DNA from: Puniceibacterium antarcticum
GTDB lineage: Bacteria > Pseudomonadota > Alphaproteobacteria > Rhodobacterales > Rhodobacteraceae
NCBI RefSeq assembly: GCF_002760615.1
Contig: NZ_AWWI01000096.1
Span: 1 to 64,000, forward strand
Reading direction: 5' to 3'
DNA length: 64,000 nt
In this document: positions 35,415-45,805 of the stretch, one piece after another
Position numbering within the stretch: position 1 is the stretch's first letter
How the letters are laid out: each line of letters starts with the position of its first letter
Notes under the pieces: generated by a model
Told to the model about the DNA's origin: nothing
Seen by the model: only the letters and a program-made list of their open reading frames with translations
Databases searched by the model: none
Program-made: the position numbers and the translations under genes

Positions 35415-37112
35415 TCAGGCTGCGCCTTTGTAGCGCGTGAATCCCGCATCAAGCTCGTCTTCACCCTGGTCCATTTGCAGATCAAAACCAGAAGAGGTGT
35501 GGCGCTCGGGCGATGCCTTGCTCGCCTTGCGGGGTTGGGATCTACTGCCCGTCTCGGCACCTCGCTTTTGCGGTGCAGGCGATTTTCTTGCGGCATGCAT
35601 CCCGGCTTCTGGCGGCAAGCGGAAATATCCGATCGTTTCACGCAGCTGGTCGGCCTGACCCGCAAGCTCTTCTGCGGTTGCGGACATCTTGTCAGACGCA
35701 GCAGTGTTCTCTTGCGTGACCTTGTCGAGATTTCGGATGGCTTCGTTGACCTGAGACGCCCCTGTGGCTTGTTCACGGCTGCCAGAAGAGATTTCTTCCA
35801 CCAGTTCGGCGGTCTTCTGAATGTCCGGGACCAGCCGCGACAGCATTGCCCCCGCCTCTTGCGCCGCCTTGACAGTATTACCCGAAAGAGTCGAGATTTC
35901 TGCGGCAGCAGACTGGCTGCGTTCGGCGAGCTTGCGAACTTCGGAAGCCACTACGGCAAATCCGCGACCATGTTCCCCGGCGCGCGCCGCCTCGACCGCC
36001 GCGTTTAGAGCAAGAAGATCGGTCTGACGGGCGATTTCCTGAACAACCATGATCTTTTCGGCAATGGTCTGCATCGCGGTGACGGCTTTGCCCACGGCTT
36101 CGCCACTGGATTGCGCATCGGCTGCCGACTGTTTTGCGATCTTTTCGGTCTGGGTCGCATTGTCAGCACTCTGGCCGATGATGGAGGTCATTTCTTCCAT
36201 CGAGGCTGAGGCCTCTTCGGTGGATGAGGCCTGCTCGCCTGCACCCTGCGATAGCTGCTCTGCGGTGGCCGACATCTGCTCGCTGCCTTCGGCGACATTC
36301 TCAGCCGATGCGTTCACTTCGCCGACAACCGCCCGCAGTCGCATGACCATCTGTGCAACACCGGCCAGGACGCTGGTTTCGTCACGATGGGCAAGTTTGA
36401 CGTCAACGGCAAGGTTTCCAGCGGCGACTTCATTGACGATGTCACGCACATAATCAGGCTCGCCACCGACGTTCTTCAGAATGTCCCGAGTCACCACCCA
36501 GCCGACAATGATACCAATAATCGCACTGACACCGATTGCACTGATCACAAGCATCATTGCGCTGCTGTAGGTGGCGTTCGCAGCATCGCTTGCAATTTTT
36601 CCGCCGGTAACATTGATCGCTACAATTTTGGCACAAACTTCTGAGAACGCATCAAAGATATCCAGCGCCTCACCGTTATATATGGCGAGCGCCCTGTCAT
36701 TTTCATTCCTACTCGCGAGTGCGACGGCGGTATCGTGAAGTTTCAGATATTTAGCGAACTCTTCAGAGAATGTGTCAACCAGCGCCTGCTCTTCAGGTGA
36801 ACTGACCAAAGCCTGATGCTCGGCGCGCGCATCCTGGATCTCGGAAAGAACTGTATCCATTTGCGCTTTCCACTTCGCCATCCCCGCGTCGTCAGTCAGT
36901 GTCAAATGCTGAAGTTCCGCGATCCGCAGATCGGATGTGAGAGTGTTGAGCCGATTGACAACATCGACGCTTGGCATCCAGTTGTCAGCAATTTCCGTGG
37001 ACTTGTCATTGATCATATTCATCTGCCATAGGCTGAAGAAGCCCAGGACAGCGGCAAGCAAGACCATCACGGCGAAGCCTGCGCCCATTTTTGCCTTCAT
37101 AGTCAGTTTCAT
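35415..37112 (-). CDS. Methyl-accepting chemotaxis protein (4HB sensor)
   Basis: A 565-residue transmembrane chemoreceptor. Helix TM1 is [20 protein letters not shown]. The periplasmic part of about 160 residues is helical, like four-helix-bundle sensors ([20 protein letters not shown]). TM2 is [21 protein letters not shown], followed by a HAMP domain. The cytoplasmic signalling hairpin contains the tip [20 protein letters not shown] and [18 protein letters not shown]. The C-terminal tail has a basic proline-rich stretch. ATG 37112 is used; the upstream ATG would add 10 residues before a lysine-rich start. It is encoded between the two cheW genes. Confidence 0.93.
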   Translation of the reverse strand: MKLTMKAKMGAGFAVMVLLAAVLGFFSLWQMNMINDKSTEIADNWMPSVDVVNRLNTLTSDLRIAELQHLTLTDDAGMAKWKAQMDTVLSEIQDARAEHQALVSSPEEQALVDTFSEEFAKYLKLHDTAVALASRNENDRALAIYNGEALDIFDAFSEVCAKIVAINVTGGKIASDAANATYSSAMMLVISAIGVSAIIGIIVGWVVTRDILKNVGGEPDYVRDIVNEVAAGNLAVDVKLAHRDETSVLAGVAQMVMRLRAVVGEVNASAENVAEGSEQMSATAEQLSQGAGEQASSTEEASASMEEMTSIIGQSADNATQTEKIAKQSAADAQSSGEAVGKAVTAMQTIAEKIMVVQEIARQTDLLALNAAVEAARAGEHGRGFAVVASEVRKLAERSQSAAAEISTLSGNTVKAAQEAGAMLSRLVPDIQKTAELVEEISSGSREQATGASQVNEAIRNLDKVTQENTAASDKMSATAEELAGQADQLRETIGYFRLPPEAGMHAARKSPAPQKRGAETGSRSQPRKASKASPERHTSSGFDLQMDQGEDELDAGFTRYKGAA

Positions 37113-37267
37113 GATTTTACCCTTGCGATTGAAGCAACGCATGCCTTCTTTGGCATGGCGTGCTTGCCCTTTAGTTAATTGAAGTCATTCAAGATTCAGG
37201 CGAACATAGGAGATTGTCTGGGCCGAAGTTCATTCATCTGGGCGGCAGGGGCTGCTTGTTTCAGACC

Positions 37268-37750
37268 CTAAATATGAGCCTGTCCGCTGAGGCCGTGCGT
37301 CGAAAAAATGCGGCCCATGTCGGGAATGACGATGAATTCGTCGTTGTAATGCCCGATGCCCCTGATCAGTTCTGCGGGCCACCGCATGCCGACCTTGGGT
37401 GCTGCCTCGATCGAAGCGGATTCAATGTCGGTGACATCATGCACCTTATCCGCAAGCAGCGCGGCGATCAGTGTGTCGCCGTCAACATCGATTTCAATGA
37501 CCACCACACGCGTGTCCATGCTCAGATCGCGCCGCTCCATGCCAAAGATGATCCGGAAATCGACCAGTGGCACCACAGAGCCGCGCACGTTGACCAACCC
37601 ACCTGCAAAGGAAGAGGCATTCGGCACCCGCGTAATAGGCATCAGATCGAGGATTTCGCGCACGCTTTCGGCTTCAATCGCAAATAACTCATCCTCTAAT
37701 TGAAGCGTAACCGAGCGCATCGCCCCTTCGAATGTTACTTCGGTTTTCAT
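37268..37750 (-). CDS. cheW: Chemotaxis coupling protein CheW (first copy)
   Basis: A 160-residue CheW domain protein with VTLQLEDELFAIEAESVREILD, ITRVPNASSFAGGLVNVRGSV, VPLVDFRIIFGM and ELIRGIGHYNDEFIVIPDMGRIF. It couples receptors to the CheA kinase. Its ATG overlaps the cheA stop as ATGA, so it is translationally coupled to the kinase. Confidence 0.92.
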   Translation of the reverse strand: MKTEVTFEGAMRSVTLQLEDELFAIEAESVREILDLMPITRVPNASSFAGGLVNVRGSVVPLVDFRIIFGMERRDLSMDTRVVVIEIDVDGDTLIAALLADKVHDVTDIESASIEAAPKVGMRWPAELIRGIGHYNDEFIVIPDMGRIFSTHGLSGQAHI

Positions 37751-39750
37751 GCGGCTCTCCCGAGTTTTGTATCGCGGGCGTCGATTTTCTGGCCAAAGTC
37801 GACCAGATTCATGATGTCGAGAATGAGCGCAATGGTGCCATCCCCCAGAATGGTCGCACCAGAGAAGGTTTTAACTTCTGAATGAAGCTTGGACAGTTGT
37901 TTGATCACGGTCTGGGTGTTGCCAAGGATCTGATCGACCACCAGACCGACGCGTATGTCGCCAGACGACACGATGACCACCTTTGGATGCGTGTCCGGCG
38001 GACCTTCGACTCCGAACAGATCCCTCAATCGCAGATACGGCACAAGGCTGCCCCGGATATTCAGGAAGGACCGGTTTTTCGACCCGTGCGCCACAGCTGC
38101 GGGCAGTTCGACACATTCTTCCACAGCGGCGAGCGGGATCGAATAACGTTCCTTCCCGACGCGGATCAGCATTCCATCGACGATGGCCAAGGTGAGAGGC
38201 AGGCGCAGGGTGATGGTGGAACCTTCACCTTTCACGGTTGAGACGTCAATGGCTCCCCGCAGCCCATCAATTGTGCGTTTTACCACATCCATCCCAACAC
38301 CCCGCCCCGACAGCGAGGTGATCTCTTTTGCGGTGGAGAACCCCGGATGGAAGATCATGCGTAGCAGCGCGTTTTCATCAATGGGGGCGTCAGGGGCCAG
38401 CAGGCCCGACTCTTCTGCCTTGGCGCGGATACGGGCCGGGTCCAGACCGGCGCCATCATCGCTGACCGAGATCGCGACCTCTGCCCCGGTATAAAACGCA
38501 GAAAGCCGCACAGTGCCGCGGGCAGGCTTGCCCGCCTCACGGCGTGCTTCCGCGCTTTCGAGCCCATGATCAACAGCATTCCGGATCAAATGGACCAAGG
38601 GATCGGCCAGTTGTTCGATCATCGTCTTATCGAGCTCAGTGTCTTCCCCTATCGTGACGAAATCGATGTCTTTTCCCAGCTCAGAGGACAGGTCATGCAC
38701 CAGACGACGGAAGCGCCCGAACAGAGTGCCAATCTGGACCATGCGAATGCCCATCGTCGTGTCCCGAAGACCGGCTGACAGGCGCCCCATTTCTTCTGCA
38801 ACGGCCTTTAAATTAACGTCATCGCTGGCATGCGCGAGCTGATTTAGCCGTTCTTGAGCGATCACAAGTTCGCCCACCCGGTCCATCAGATCGTCCAGAC
38901 GCTCGGCCGGCACACGCAGGGAGGAGCCGCCGCCCGCCGCAGTCCTGTTGTCGGATTTTGCGAGCTGTTCGGCGGGTGCAAGGGCCAATGTCTTTTGCGC
39001 CGCGGGGTCAACGGCCTCTTCAGCACCTTTCACCTGTTGGTCAAGCGGCGCGAGCTCCAGTTCCATGTCATCGCGAATGAACATGAAGACATCTTCAATG
39101 GCTTCGCGCGATGCACACCCGCGCAGGATCACCTCCCAGGCCAGAAAGGATTTTTCCGGATCAAGGGAGCTAAGTGTCGGCACGGCGCCGATGTCCACGG
39201 TCACGTCACAGGCGCCCAGATCCTGCAGCTCGCGCAACAACAGCAGAGGATTGGCCCCAAAAACCAAAGCATCCTGCCCAAGCCGGAAATAGATGCGCCA
39301 GTCGGTCACGTCGCCGGCGCCGGCGCCGGGTTCAACTGCCTTGTCTATCACAACGGCCACTGTGCCCTGAACCCCGGTTCCAGTCGCGACCAGCACGCTG
39401 AGCTCTGTGAGGATTCCATCGCCCGACCTTGGATCCTGATCTTCTTCTTCCAGCAACAGCGCGATGTGATCCTTCGCAGCAAGGGCGATACGGATCAGGT
39501 CCGGGCTGACCTCGGCCAGTCCCTTGCGCACCTTGTCAAACGCAGTTTCGAAATCGTGCACAAACTCTGCGATGGCGGTAAAGCCGAACATCGCGCCCGA
39601 TCCCTTGATCGTGTGCAGCGCACGAAACACTGCGTCGATCACTTCAGAATTCGTCGGATCGGCATCCATGTCCAGAAGACCTTGCTCAAGCGTTTCAAGC
39701 AATTCTCGGGCTTCAAGACGGAAGGTATTGACAGGATCTGCCTCGGTCAT
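37747..39750 (-). CDS. cheA: Chemotaxis histidine kinase CheA
   Basis: A 667-residue CheA. The N-terminal HPt domain carries the phosphorylated His46 in RALHTIKGSGAMFGF. A P2-like region follows, then the dimerisation domain (VPAERLDDLMDRVGELVIAQERL), the ATPase domain with N-box HLIRNAVDHGLE, G1 VSDDGAGLD and G2 SLSGRGVGMDVVKRTIDGLRG, and a C-terminal CheW-like P5 domain (VEECVELP, GSLVPYLRLRDLFG). It phosphorylates CheY and CheB. Start and stop both overlap neighbouring genes by 4 bases, so CheY, CheA and CheW are made in register. Confidence 0.96.
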   Translation of the reverse strand: MTEADPVNTFRLEARELLETLEQGLLDMDADPTNSEVIDAVFRALHTIKGSGAMFGFTAIAEFVHDFETAFDKVRKGLAEVSPDLIRIALAAKDHIALLLEEEDQDPRSGDGILTELSVLVATGTGVQGTVAVVIDKAVEPGAGAGDVTDWRIYFRLGQDALVFGANPLLLLRELQDLGACDVTVDIGAVPTLSSLDPEKSFLAWEVILRGCASREAIEDVFMFIRDDMELELAPLDQQVKGAEEAVDPAAQKTLALAPAEQLAKSDNRTAAGGGSSLRVPAERLDDLMDRVGELVIAQERLNQLAHASDDVNLKAVAEEMGRLSAGLRDTTMGIRMVQIGTLFGRFRRLVHDLSSELGKDIDFVTIGEDTELDKTMIEQLADPLVHLIRNAVDHGLESAEARREAGKPARGTVRLSAFYTGAEVAISVSDDGAGLDPARIRAKAEESGLLAPDAPIDENALLRMIFHPGFSTAKEITSLSGRGVGMDVVKRTIDGLRGAIDVSTVKGEGSTITLRLPLTLAIVDGMLIRVGKERYSIPLAAVEECVELPAAVAHGSKNRSFLNIRGSLVPYLRLRDLFGVEGPPDTHPKVVIVSSGDIRVGLVVDQILGNTQTVIKQLSKLHSEVKTFSGATILGDGTIALILDIMNLVDFGQKIDARDTKLGRAA

Positions 39751-40115
39751 GCGTTTGCTACCTTCTTGATGACGGCCAGCAATTGTTCTTGTTTGAAGGG
39801 TTTGACGATCCAGCCGGTGGCACCGGCGGCGCGGGCCTGCTGTTTCAGGCTTTCATCCGATTCCGTGGTCAGAAAGATGATCGGTACGCCACGGCTGGAC
39901 GGGTGCTGCCGATACTTCTTGATGAATTCGATTCCATTCATTCGTGGCATGTTGAGATCCGTCACGATCGCGGCGAGGCTCATTGACGTCGCCTTGGCGT
40001 AGCCATCGACGCCATCAACAGCCTCGACCACCGAATACCCTGCGCCTGAAAGGGTCATCTTGATCATCTGTCGAATAGAGCCGGAATCGTCGACCGTAAG
40101 AATGGTTTTACTCAT
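39747..40115 (-). CDS. cheY: Chemotaxis response regulator CheY
   Basis: A 122-residue single receiver domain. It has the acidic pair in TILTVDDSGSIRQMI, phosphoacceptor Asp53 in IVTDLNMPRMNG, the conserved Thr in IIFLTTES and the conserved Lys in WIVKPFKQEQ. ATG 40115 gives the standard short N-terminus; an upstream extension to 40151 is unlikely. It carries the signal to the flagellar motor, although no flagellar gene is in this window. Its stop overlaps the cheA start. Confidence 0.94.
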   Translation of the reverse strand: MSKTILTVDDSGSIRQMIKMTLSGAGYSVVEAVDGVDGYAKATSMSLAAIVTDLNMPRMNGIEFIKKYRQHPSSRGVPIIFLTTESDESLKQQARAAGATGWIVKPFKQEQLLAVIKKVANA

Positions 40116-40129
40116 GCATATCGCTTTCG

Positions 40130-40453
40130 CTATTCGGAAATTCCGACCCATTTATTCAATTCGACACATGCTTGCCCGGGCCCGGGGGCCAGACAGCCAA
40201 GTTCCCCCAAGATCTTCGGCAAAGCCTGAGACTCGCCAAACGCAACGGAGATTTGGGATCCTTTTTCGCGCGCATAAAGATGTGCGGAATACAGAAGCTG
40301 GACAGTGATCGCATCGAACTTTTCCACAAGTTCGACGTTGATCGTGATGTCCTGATCCTGCTCCATCAGCAGCATTATTCTTGCGTATGTATCAGCCACT
40401 TCCATGACTGTTTGTGGCCCTGTCAGCTCCAGGGCGTTCGTTTCAAACGGCAT
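40130..40453 (-). CDS. STAS-domain protein, first gene of the che operon
   Basis: A 107-residue STAS-domain protein related to anti-sigma factor antagonists and chemotaxis-associated STAS proteins (MEVADTYARIMLLMEQDQDITINVELVEKFDAI, VQLLYSAHLYAREKG). The phosphorylatable Ser of SpoIIAA-type proteins normally follows an Asp; here the corresponding loop is VEKFDAITVQLL with Thr, so phosphorylation is possible but not shown. It lies 14 bases upstream of cheY and opens the operon. It may have a scaffolding or switch role; its partner is unknown. Confidence 0.8.
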   Translation of the reverse strand: MPFETNALELTGPQTVMEVADTYARIMLLMEQDQDITINVELVEKFDAITVQLLYSAHLYAREKGSQISVAFGESQALPKILGELGCLAPGPGQACVELNKWVGISE

Positions 40454-40839
40454 GTCAGCTCCAAGATTCCAAGCAATGCTGACATATAGGTAGTCGACAC
40501 GGGTAAATGTAAAATTACTCGAGTATCGGAATAATTTGGAATTTTCTTAAATGGTTTATTTGCGGTTAACGAAACAAATTGATTTTTCCAAAAAAATGGG
40601 ATTGACGGCAGATCAATACCATCACGCGCGCGCCGTTTACAGCAATAACGGCCTAACGCATCGCCGCTAAAGAGAATTGATCGTGATCGATGCGGATCGA
40701 TCAGTGTTTGATTTGCCACGCAAGGCAGGCATCCGGTTGCGCTTTCGTCTGGCGGCCTCTGCAGCCTGCACATCACAGAACCCACCGCAGAGGCGGTGGA
40801 TTCCAAAAATGCACTTTTAGCGCTACCCGAAGCGCAACT
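40454..40839. other. Intergenic region upstream of the che operon
   Basis: No gene is supported in these 386 bases. The part nearest the STAS gene is AT-rich and probably holds the che promoter. A 20-bp palindrome is at 40684-40703. The rest shows no recognisable structure. Confidence 0.5.
40684..40703. promoter_or_regulatory. 20-bp palindrome TGATCGAT-GCGG-ATCGATCA
   Basis: Perfect 8-bp arms with a 4-base centre lie between the che operon start and the end of the M20 peptidase gene. It resembles a dimeric repressor site. Because it is about 230 bases before the STAS gene, it may regulate che transcription, or it may be a hairpin at the end of the peptidase operon. Confidence 0.4.
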
Positions 40840-41979
40840 TCAGGCTCCGAGGCGACAATACAGGGCTGCGGCAAGCTTGGCGCGTTCGACGAGGCTGTCC
40901 ACGAAGATATGTTCGTTCAGCGTGTGCAGATCCTTGCCCCGCACCCCGATGGAATCGAGCGTCGGAAGACCCATGAAGCCGGTGAAATTGCCGTCAGACC
41001 CGCCGCCTGCCGACGCGCCGGACATCTCGAAGCCGATCTCGGCTGCGATGTCCTGCGCCAGCGACAGCATCGCCATGGTTCCGGGCTGATCTGGTTCCCA
41101 GACAGGGCGCGTCACACCGCGACGGACCTCCATCACCACGTCGCCAGTGTCAGAGTTCAGCGCCAGCATCCGGGCGACGCCCTCGTCCAGCAGGTCCTGC
41201 GTCTTGGCCATCGACAGCACTTCAGCGTCGCAAACGGACGAGACGCAGTTGACCCAATGACCCCCGTTGAAAACGCCGACTGAAAATGTGCAGTCGTCCG
41301 AGGTCATTCCCTCGACCTCGGCCACCTTTTTGGCCATCTCGGCAATGGCCGAACGCCCATCCTTGAGCGCCCAGCCCGCGTGGCTGGGTTTGCCCCGCGT
41401 TTGCAGGTTGAAACGCGCAATGGCGTAGCGCCCGATCACTGCGCCGCCGTCGGGGCGGGCGGGTTCGGGGACGAGGATATATTTGTGCCGCTTTGCCTCT
41501 GCCTCGATCAGCGCACGCGTGGACGGCGTGCCGATTTCCTCATCCGGGGTGAACAGAACCGTGACCGGCAGAGGCGTCTCAATGCCCGCGGCAAGCAATT
41601 TGCGCAGGGCATCAAGGTAGACATAATTACCGCCCTTCATATCCATCAACCCGGGACCGTAGCAGATGTTGCCATCCCGCCGGAACGGCAGTTTGGACAG
41701 GGTGCCCATGGGGTGGACCGTGTCGAGATGGCCCAGCAACAGGATGCCGCCCTGCCCCGCCTTTGGATGCGGCATAGTAGCGCGCACACAATCCCCAAGA
41801 CCCATCCGACCCGGGATACGTTCGACCCGTGCACCGAGGGCAGCAAGATCGTGCTGGACCACATCCATCATGCGGTTGACGGCAGCTGTGTCGAACGTCG
41901 GGCTTTCGGTTTCGATCCAGGGCTTGAGTCCGGTCAGCATCTCTTCGGCATCGAACGGCAGGTCAAGCGGATTTGTCAT
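40840..41979 (-). CDS. M20-family metallopeptidase (glutamate carboxypeptidase-like)
   Basis: A 379-residue zinc peptidase of the ArgE/DapE/CPG2 class. Zn ligands and the general base appear in LLLGHLDTVHPMGT (His and base Asp), YGPGLMDMKGG (bridging Asp), FTPDEEIGTPST (Glu-Glu), LVPEPARPDGG and TLNEHIF (His). The dimerisation domain contains RGKPSHAGWALKDGRSAI. It would remove C-terminal glutamate or similar residues from small peptides or folate-like compounds. It is the promoter-distal gene of the peptide-uptake operon, 78 bases after another M20 gene. Confidence 0.9.
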   Translation of the reverse strand: MTNPLDLPFDAEEMLTGLKPWIETESPTFDTAAVNRMMDVVQHDLAALGARVERIPGRMGLGDCVRATMPHPKAGQGGILLLGHLDTVHPMGTLSKLPFRRDGNICYGPGLMDMKGGNYVYLDALRKLLAAGIETPLPVTVLFTPDEEIGTPSTRALIEAEAKRHKYILVPEPARPDGGAVIGRYAIARFNLQTRGKPSHAGWALKDGRSAIAEMAKKVAEVEGMTSDDCTFSVGVFNGGHWVNCVSSVCDAEVLSMAKTQDLLDEGVARMLALNSDTGDVVMEVRRGVTRPVWEPDQPGTMAMLSLAQDIAAEIGFEMSGASAGGGSDGNFTGFMGLPTLDSIGVRGKDLHTLNEHIFVDSLVERAKLAAALYCRLGA

Positions 41980-42057
41980 GATGTCGGCTCCTTTCCCCAG
42001 CGTGGCGCGAGTCCGGCCGGGGGGATTTGCGTATTTGGAAAGAGAAGAAGCAGCGGA

Positions 42058-43230
42058 TCAGGCATCTGCTCTTGGCAGGCGCGTTTCGACGATGCGCGCA
42101 TAGATCGAGGCGCCAACCGGAAGGATGGCGTCATCAAGCACAAAACCCGGGTTGTGCAGCGGCACACTGCCCGCATGGCCGACGCGGCAATAGGCGCCGG
42201 GGACGATCTTCAACATGTCGGCAAAATCTTCAGAGCCGGTCGCCTGATCGGTGGATTCCGAGGCGAGATCCGTGCCGACGATGTCGGAGGCAGCAGCGAT
42301 ATAGGCAGTTGACAGGTCCGCATCGTTCATCAGCACGTCAAAGACGTTGCGCAGATCGACAGTGATCTCGATGCCATAGGCCTGAGCCATCCCGGCGCAC
42401 AGTTCGCGGATGCGTTGGTTCGCGATTTCCGACACGTCGTCATGGAAATAGCGGATCGTGCCCGAGATTGTGGCGGTGTCCGGGACCACGTTATAGGCCG
42501 AGCCGGAATTGAACTTGGTCACCGACAGGACAACCGGCTTCGTCGGCGGAATGTTGCGGCTGACCACGGTCTGCAACTGCTGGACCAGCGCGGTGCCGAT
42601 AACGATGGGATCCCTAGACTGGTGGGGCATGGCGGCGTGGCTGCCAGTGCCCTTGACGGTGATGTCAAAGAACGAAGCCCCGGCCATGGCCGGGCCGGGG
42701 GTGACGCTGACCACGCCGGGTTCGGAATTGGGGTCGTTGTGCATGCCGTAGATCTCGTCACAGGGGAACTTGTCGAACAGCCCTTCGGCGATCATCCTGC
42801 GCGCGCCCCCCAGCCCCTCTTCGGCGGGCTGGAAGATCAGTACGACGGTGCCGTCGAAATCGCGCGTTTCGGCAAGGTAGCGCGCGGCGCCCAGAAGCAT
42901 GGTGGTGTGACCGTCGTGGCCGCAGGCGTGCATGCGGCCCGGGTTGGTCGAGCTGTAGGTAACGCCAGAAGCCTCTTCGATCGGCAGCGCATCCATGTCG
43001 GCGCGCAGCCCGACGCGGCGGTTGCCGCCGCCCTGCCCCTTGATCAGGCCGACGACACCGGTGCCGCCGATACCTTCGACCACTTGATCGACGCCATAGG
43101 CCCGCAGTTTCTCGGCGACGATCTTAGAGGTGCGCACCTCTTCGAACCCCAGTTCGGGATGGGCGTGGAAATCCTGACGGATCTCTGTCAGCTCGGCCGC
43201 AAAGGCCTCAATCTTGGGGATAACGCTCAT
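42058..43230 (-). CDS. M20-family amidohydrolase (hippurate/aminoacylase type)
   Basis: A 390-residue metal-dependent amidohydrolase. Typical blocks are RQDFHAHPELGFEE, VGLRADMDALPI, MHACGHDGHTTMLLGAAR (metal Cys-His ligands), IFQPAEEGLGGARRMI (Glu-Glu), GMHNDPN and TGSHAAMPHQSRDPI. It probably releases acyl groups or side chains from N-acyl amino acids or peptides delivered by the adjacent transporter. Its ATG overlaps the stop of the ATPase gene (ATGA), so it is tightly coupled to transport. Confidence 0.92.
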   Translation of the reverse strand: MSVIPKIEAFAAELTEIRQDFHAHPELGFEEVRTSKIVAEKLRAYGVDQVVEGIGGTGVVGLIKGQGGGNRRVGLRADMDALPIEEASGVTYSSTNPGRMHACGHDGHTTMLLGAARYLAETRDFDGTVVLIFQPAEEGLGGARRMIAEGLFDKFPCDEIYGMHNDPNSEPGVVSVTPGPAMAGASFFDITVKGTGSHAAMPHQSRDPIVIGTALVQQLQTVVSRNIPPTKPVVLSVTKFNSGSAYNVVPDTATISGTIRYFHDDVSEIANQRIRELCAGMAQAYGIEITVDLRNVFDVLMNDADLSTAYIAAASDIVGTDLASESTDQATGSEDFADMLKIVPGAYCRVGHAGSVPLHNPGFVLDDAILPVGASIYARIVETRLPRADA

Positions 43231-44912
43231 GCGGTGGCTCCTTTTAGGGCAGGTACGCGCTCCATCGCGCGGAAATTGGCAAAGTCCCAGTGGCGGCCTG
43301 GGGCCGCTTCAATCAGGGTACGGGTGTAGTCGTGGCGCGGGTTTGACAGGACTTCGTCTGCAGGGCCGTGTTCAACCACCAGCCCCTTTTGCATCACCAG
43401 CACCTCGTCACAGATCTGCGCCGCAACGCGCAGATCGTGGGTGATGAAGAGCATGGCCACGCCGAATTTGTCCTGAATGTCATCCAGCAAATCCAGAACT
43501 TGCGCCTGCACGCTGACGTCGAGCGCCGATACAGCTTCGTCCGCGACCAGCAGGTCGGGCTTCATCGCGACGGCCCGCGCGATGGCAATGCGCTGGCGCT
43601 GCCCGCCCGAGAACTGGTGGGGGTAGCGGTCCAGTGCGTCGCGTGGCAGGTCGACCAGCTCCATCAGCTCGGCGGCCTTGTCCATCGCCTCTTCTTTGGA
43701 CGTACCAAAGTTGATCGGCCCCTCGCAAAGGCTGCGCGCAACGGTCCAGCGCGGGTTCAGCGACCGATAAGGGTCCTGAAACACGATCTGGAGGTGCTTG
43801 CGGTAGGGTTGCAGCTGGCGGCGGCTGAGTTGCGCAATCTCTGTCCCAGCGACGCTGACCTTTCCCGCCGTCGGGTCGATCAGCCGCATGATGCAGCGCG
43901 CGACCGTGGATTTTCCCGATCCGGATTCCCCCACAATGCCAAGGGTGCGACCCGGCTTGATGGTAAAGTTCACATCGCGCGCGGCTTTCACCCCTTCGGA
44001 TCTGCGCAGGAAGCCACCGCCGCCGTAGGTCATGTCCAGCCCTTTGACGATGATCACGTCCTTGGCCGTGGCGGGCGCACGCGCGGCACGCGGAGCGAGG
44101 TTGGGCACTGCCATCAGCAGCTTTTTGGTGTAATCCTCTTGCGGATTGGTCAGCAGATCGCGGATCGGGGCGCGTTCGACGATGCGACCCTTTTGCATGA
44201 CGCTGACCGTGTCGGCGATTTCGGCGACGACCCCCATGTCATGGGTGATGAACAGCACGGCGGTGCCGTGGCGTTCCTGCATCTCGGCGATCAGCCTCAG
44301 GATCTGCAGTTGCGTGGTGACATCCAGCGCAGTGGTCGGCTCATCCGCGATCAGCAGGTCGGGATCAAGGATCAGCGCCATGGCGATCATGATGCGCTGG
44401 CGCTGCCCCCCCGAAAGCTGATGCGGAAAGGCCTGATAGATACGGTCCACATCCGGCAGATGCACCTGCTCCATCATGTCGAGCGTGCGCTTCTTAGCCT
44501 CGGCCTGCGACAGATCGGTGTGCATGTTCAGCACTTCTTCGATCTGCTCACCGACCCGCAGGACGGGGTTGAGCGCGGTCATAGGCTCCTGAAAGATCAT
44601 CGCGATGCGCCGCGCACGCAATGCGCGCATCACGGACGGTTTTGCATAGGTGATCTCGACTCCTTCGAGGTCGATCAGCCCGCCCTGGATCTCAAGAGCA
44701 TCCTTCGGCAAAAGTCCCATTACAGCTAGAGAGGTCACTGATTTGCCCGAGCCGGATTCGCCCACCAGACAATGGGTTTCGCCTGCGCGGATATCGAGGT
44801 CGATCTCGTTCAGAACCGGCGCGGCATTGGGCCGACCGGTCAGGCCTACCTTAAGTTTGCGGATCTTGAGGACACGCCTGGAATCAGTGAAGTCTTTGGA
44901 TTTGAACTCCAT
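43227..44912 (-). CDS. Dipeptide/nickel-type ABC transporter, fused double ATPase (DppDF)
   Basis: A 561-residue protein with two complete ATP-binding cassettes, equivalent to DppD and DppF in one chain. The first half has Walker A GESGSGKS, signature [15 protein letters not shown] and Walker [14 protein letters not shown]. The second half has Walker [10 protein letters not shown], signature [14 protein letters not shown] and Walker [14 protein letters not shown]. The oligopeptide-transporter C-terminal motif follows each. Fused double ATPases are common in this transporter class in Rhodobacterales. It drives uptake by the permease pair encoded just upstream. Confidence 0.94.
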   Translation of the reverse strand: MEFKSKDFTDSRRVLKIRKLKVGLTGRPNAAPVLNEIDLDIRAGETHCLVGESGSGKSVTSLAVMGLLPKDALEIQGGLIDLEGVEITYAKPSVMRALRARRIAMIFQEPMTALNPVLRVGEQIEEVLNMHTDLSQAEAKKRTLDMMEQVHLPDVDRIYQAFPHQLSGGQRQRIMIAMALILDPDLLIADEPTTALDVTTQLQILRLIAEMQERHGTAVLFITHDMGVVAEIADTVSVMQKGRIVERAPIRDLLTNPQEDYTKKLLMAVPNLAPRAARAPATAKDVIIVKGLDMTYGGGGFLRRSEGVKAARDVNFTIKPGRTLGIVGESGSGKSTVARCIMRLIDPTAGKVSVAGTEIAQLSRRQLQPYRKHLQIVFQDPYRSLNPRWTVARSLCEGPINFGTSKEEAMDKAAELMELVDLPRDALDRYPHQFSGGQRQRIAIARAVAMKPDLLVADEAVSALDVSVQAQVLDLLDDIQDKFGVAMLFITHDLRVAAQICDEVLVMQKGLVVEHGPADEVLSNPRHDYTRTLIEAAPGRHWDFANFRAMERVPALKGATA

Positions 44913-44916
44913 GTCC

Positions 44917-45804
44917 TTAACCCTCCCGCTTTTTCATGCGTGGATCGAGAAGATCGCGCGCGGTGTCACCCAAAAGGTTGATCGCAAGAATGCACAGCGA
45001 CAGCATCAGACCCGGCCAGAAGATCAGGCCCGGCTTGATCTGAAAATAGGTCCGCCCCTCGGCCATGATATTGCCCCAAGTAGGGATCTCGGTCGAGACA
45101 CCGGCGCCAAGAAAACTCAGGATCGCCTCGATCAGGATGGCAGAGGCGCAGATGTAGGTGCCCTGCACGATCAGCGGTGCAAAGGTGTTGGGCATCAGAT
45201 GCTGGATCAGGATCTTTGGCATCGAAGACCCCAGAGCGATCGCCGCCTCGACATAAGGTTCCTCGCGCGCGGACAGCACGACAGAGCGGACGAGGCGCAC
45301 GACGCGCGGCACCTCTGGCACGGTGATCGCGATGATGACCGACGACAGGCTTGGCCCGTTCAGCGCCACCAGTGCAATGGCCAGCAGGATCGCGGGGATT
45401 GCCATGAGGCTATCCATGATCCGCATGATCACGCCGTCCGCTGCGCGGAAGAAGCCGGCGACAAGGCCGATCATCAGGCCGACGGCGACGCTGACGACCG
45501 CTGCGCCGACGCCGATCAGCAGGGACACCCGCCCACCGGTCATGACGCGGCTGAACGTGTCGCGCCCATAGGGGTCGGTGCCCAGCCAATGCGCCTCTGA
45601 CGGAGGTTTGAGGCGCGAGAGCGCATCCATCGAAAGCGGGTTATAGGGCACGTACAAAGGCGCAAGAACCGAGGCGAGCACGATGATCAGAAGGATCACC
45701 GCTGCGATCATCGGGCCTATACCGATACGGGCACCCGCAGGCAGGGAAAACAGGCCGGTCAGCACCTGAAAAGCGCTGTGCCGCGATGTGGGGATCTCTG
45801 TCAT
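44917..45804 (-). CDS. Dipeptide-type ABC transporter permease (DppC-like)
   Basis: A 295-residue permease with the DppC/OppC N-terminal domain (PYNPLSMDALSRLKPPSEAHWLGTD, PYGRDTFSRVMTGGRVSL) and the coupling loop EEPYVEAAIALGSSMPKILIQHLMPN. About six helices are seen. The start is 1 base after the preceding permease stop, so the two subunits are made together. Its stop is 4 bases from the ATPase gene. Confidence 0.92.
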   Translation of the reverse strand: MTEIPTSRHSAFQVLTGLFSLPAGARIGIGPMIAAVILLIIVLASVLAPLYVPYNPLSMDALSRLKPPSEAHWLGTDPYGRDTFSRVMTGGRVSLLIGVGAAVVSVAVGLMIGLVAGFFRAADGVIMRIMDSLMAIPAILLAIALVALNGPSLSSVIIAITVPEVPRVVRLVRSVVLSAREEPYVEAAIALGSSMPKILIQHLMPNTFAPLIVQGTYICASAILIEAILSFLGAGVSTEIPTWGNIMAEGRTYFQIKPGLIFWPGLMLSLCILAINLLGDTARDLLDPRMKKREG

Positions 45805-45805
45805 G

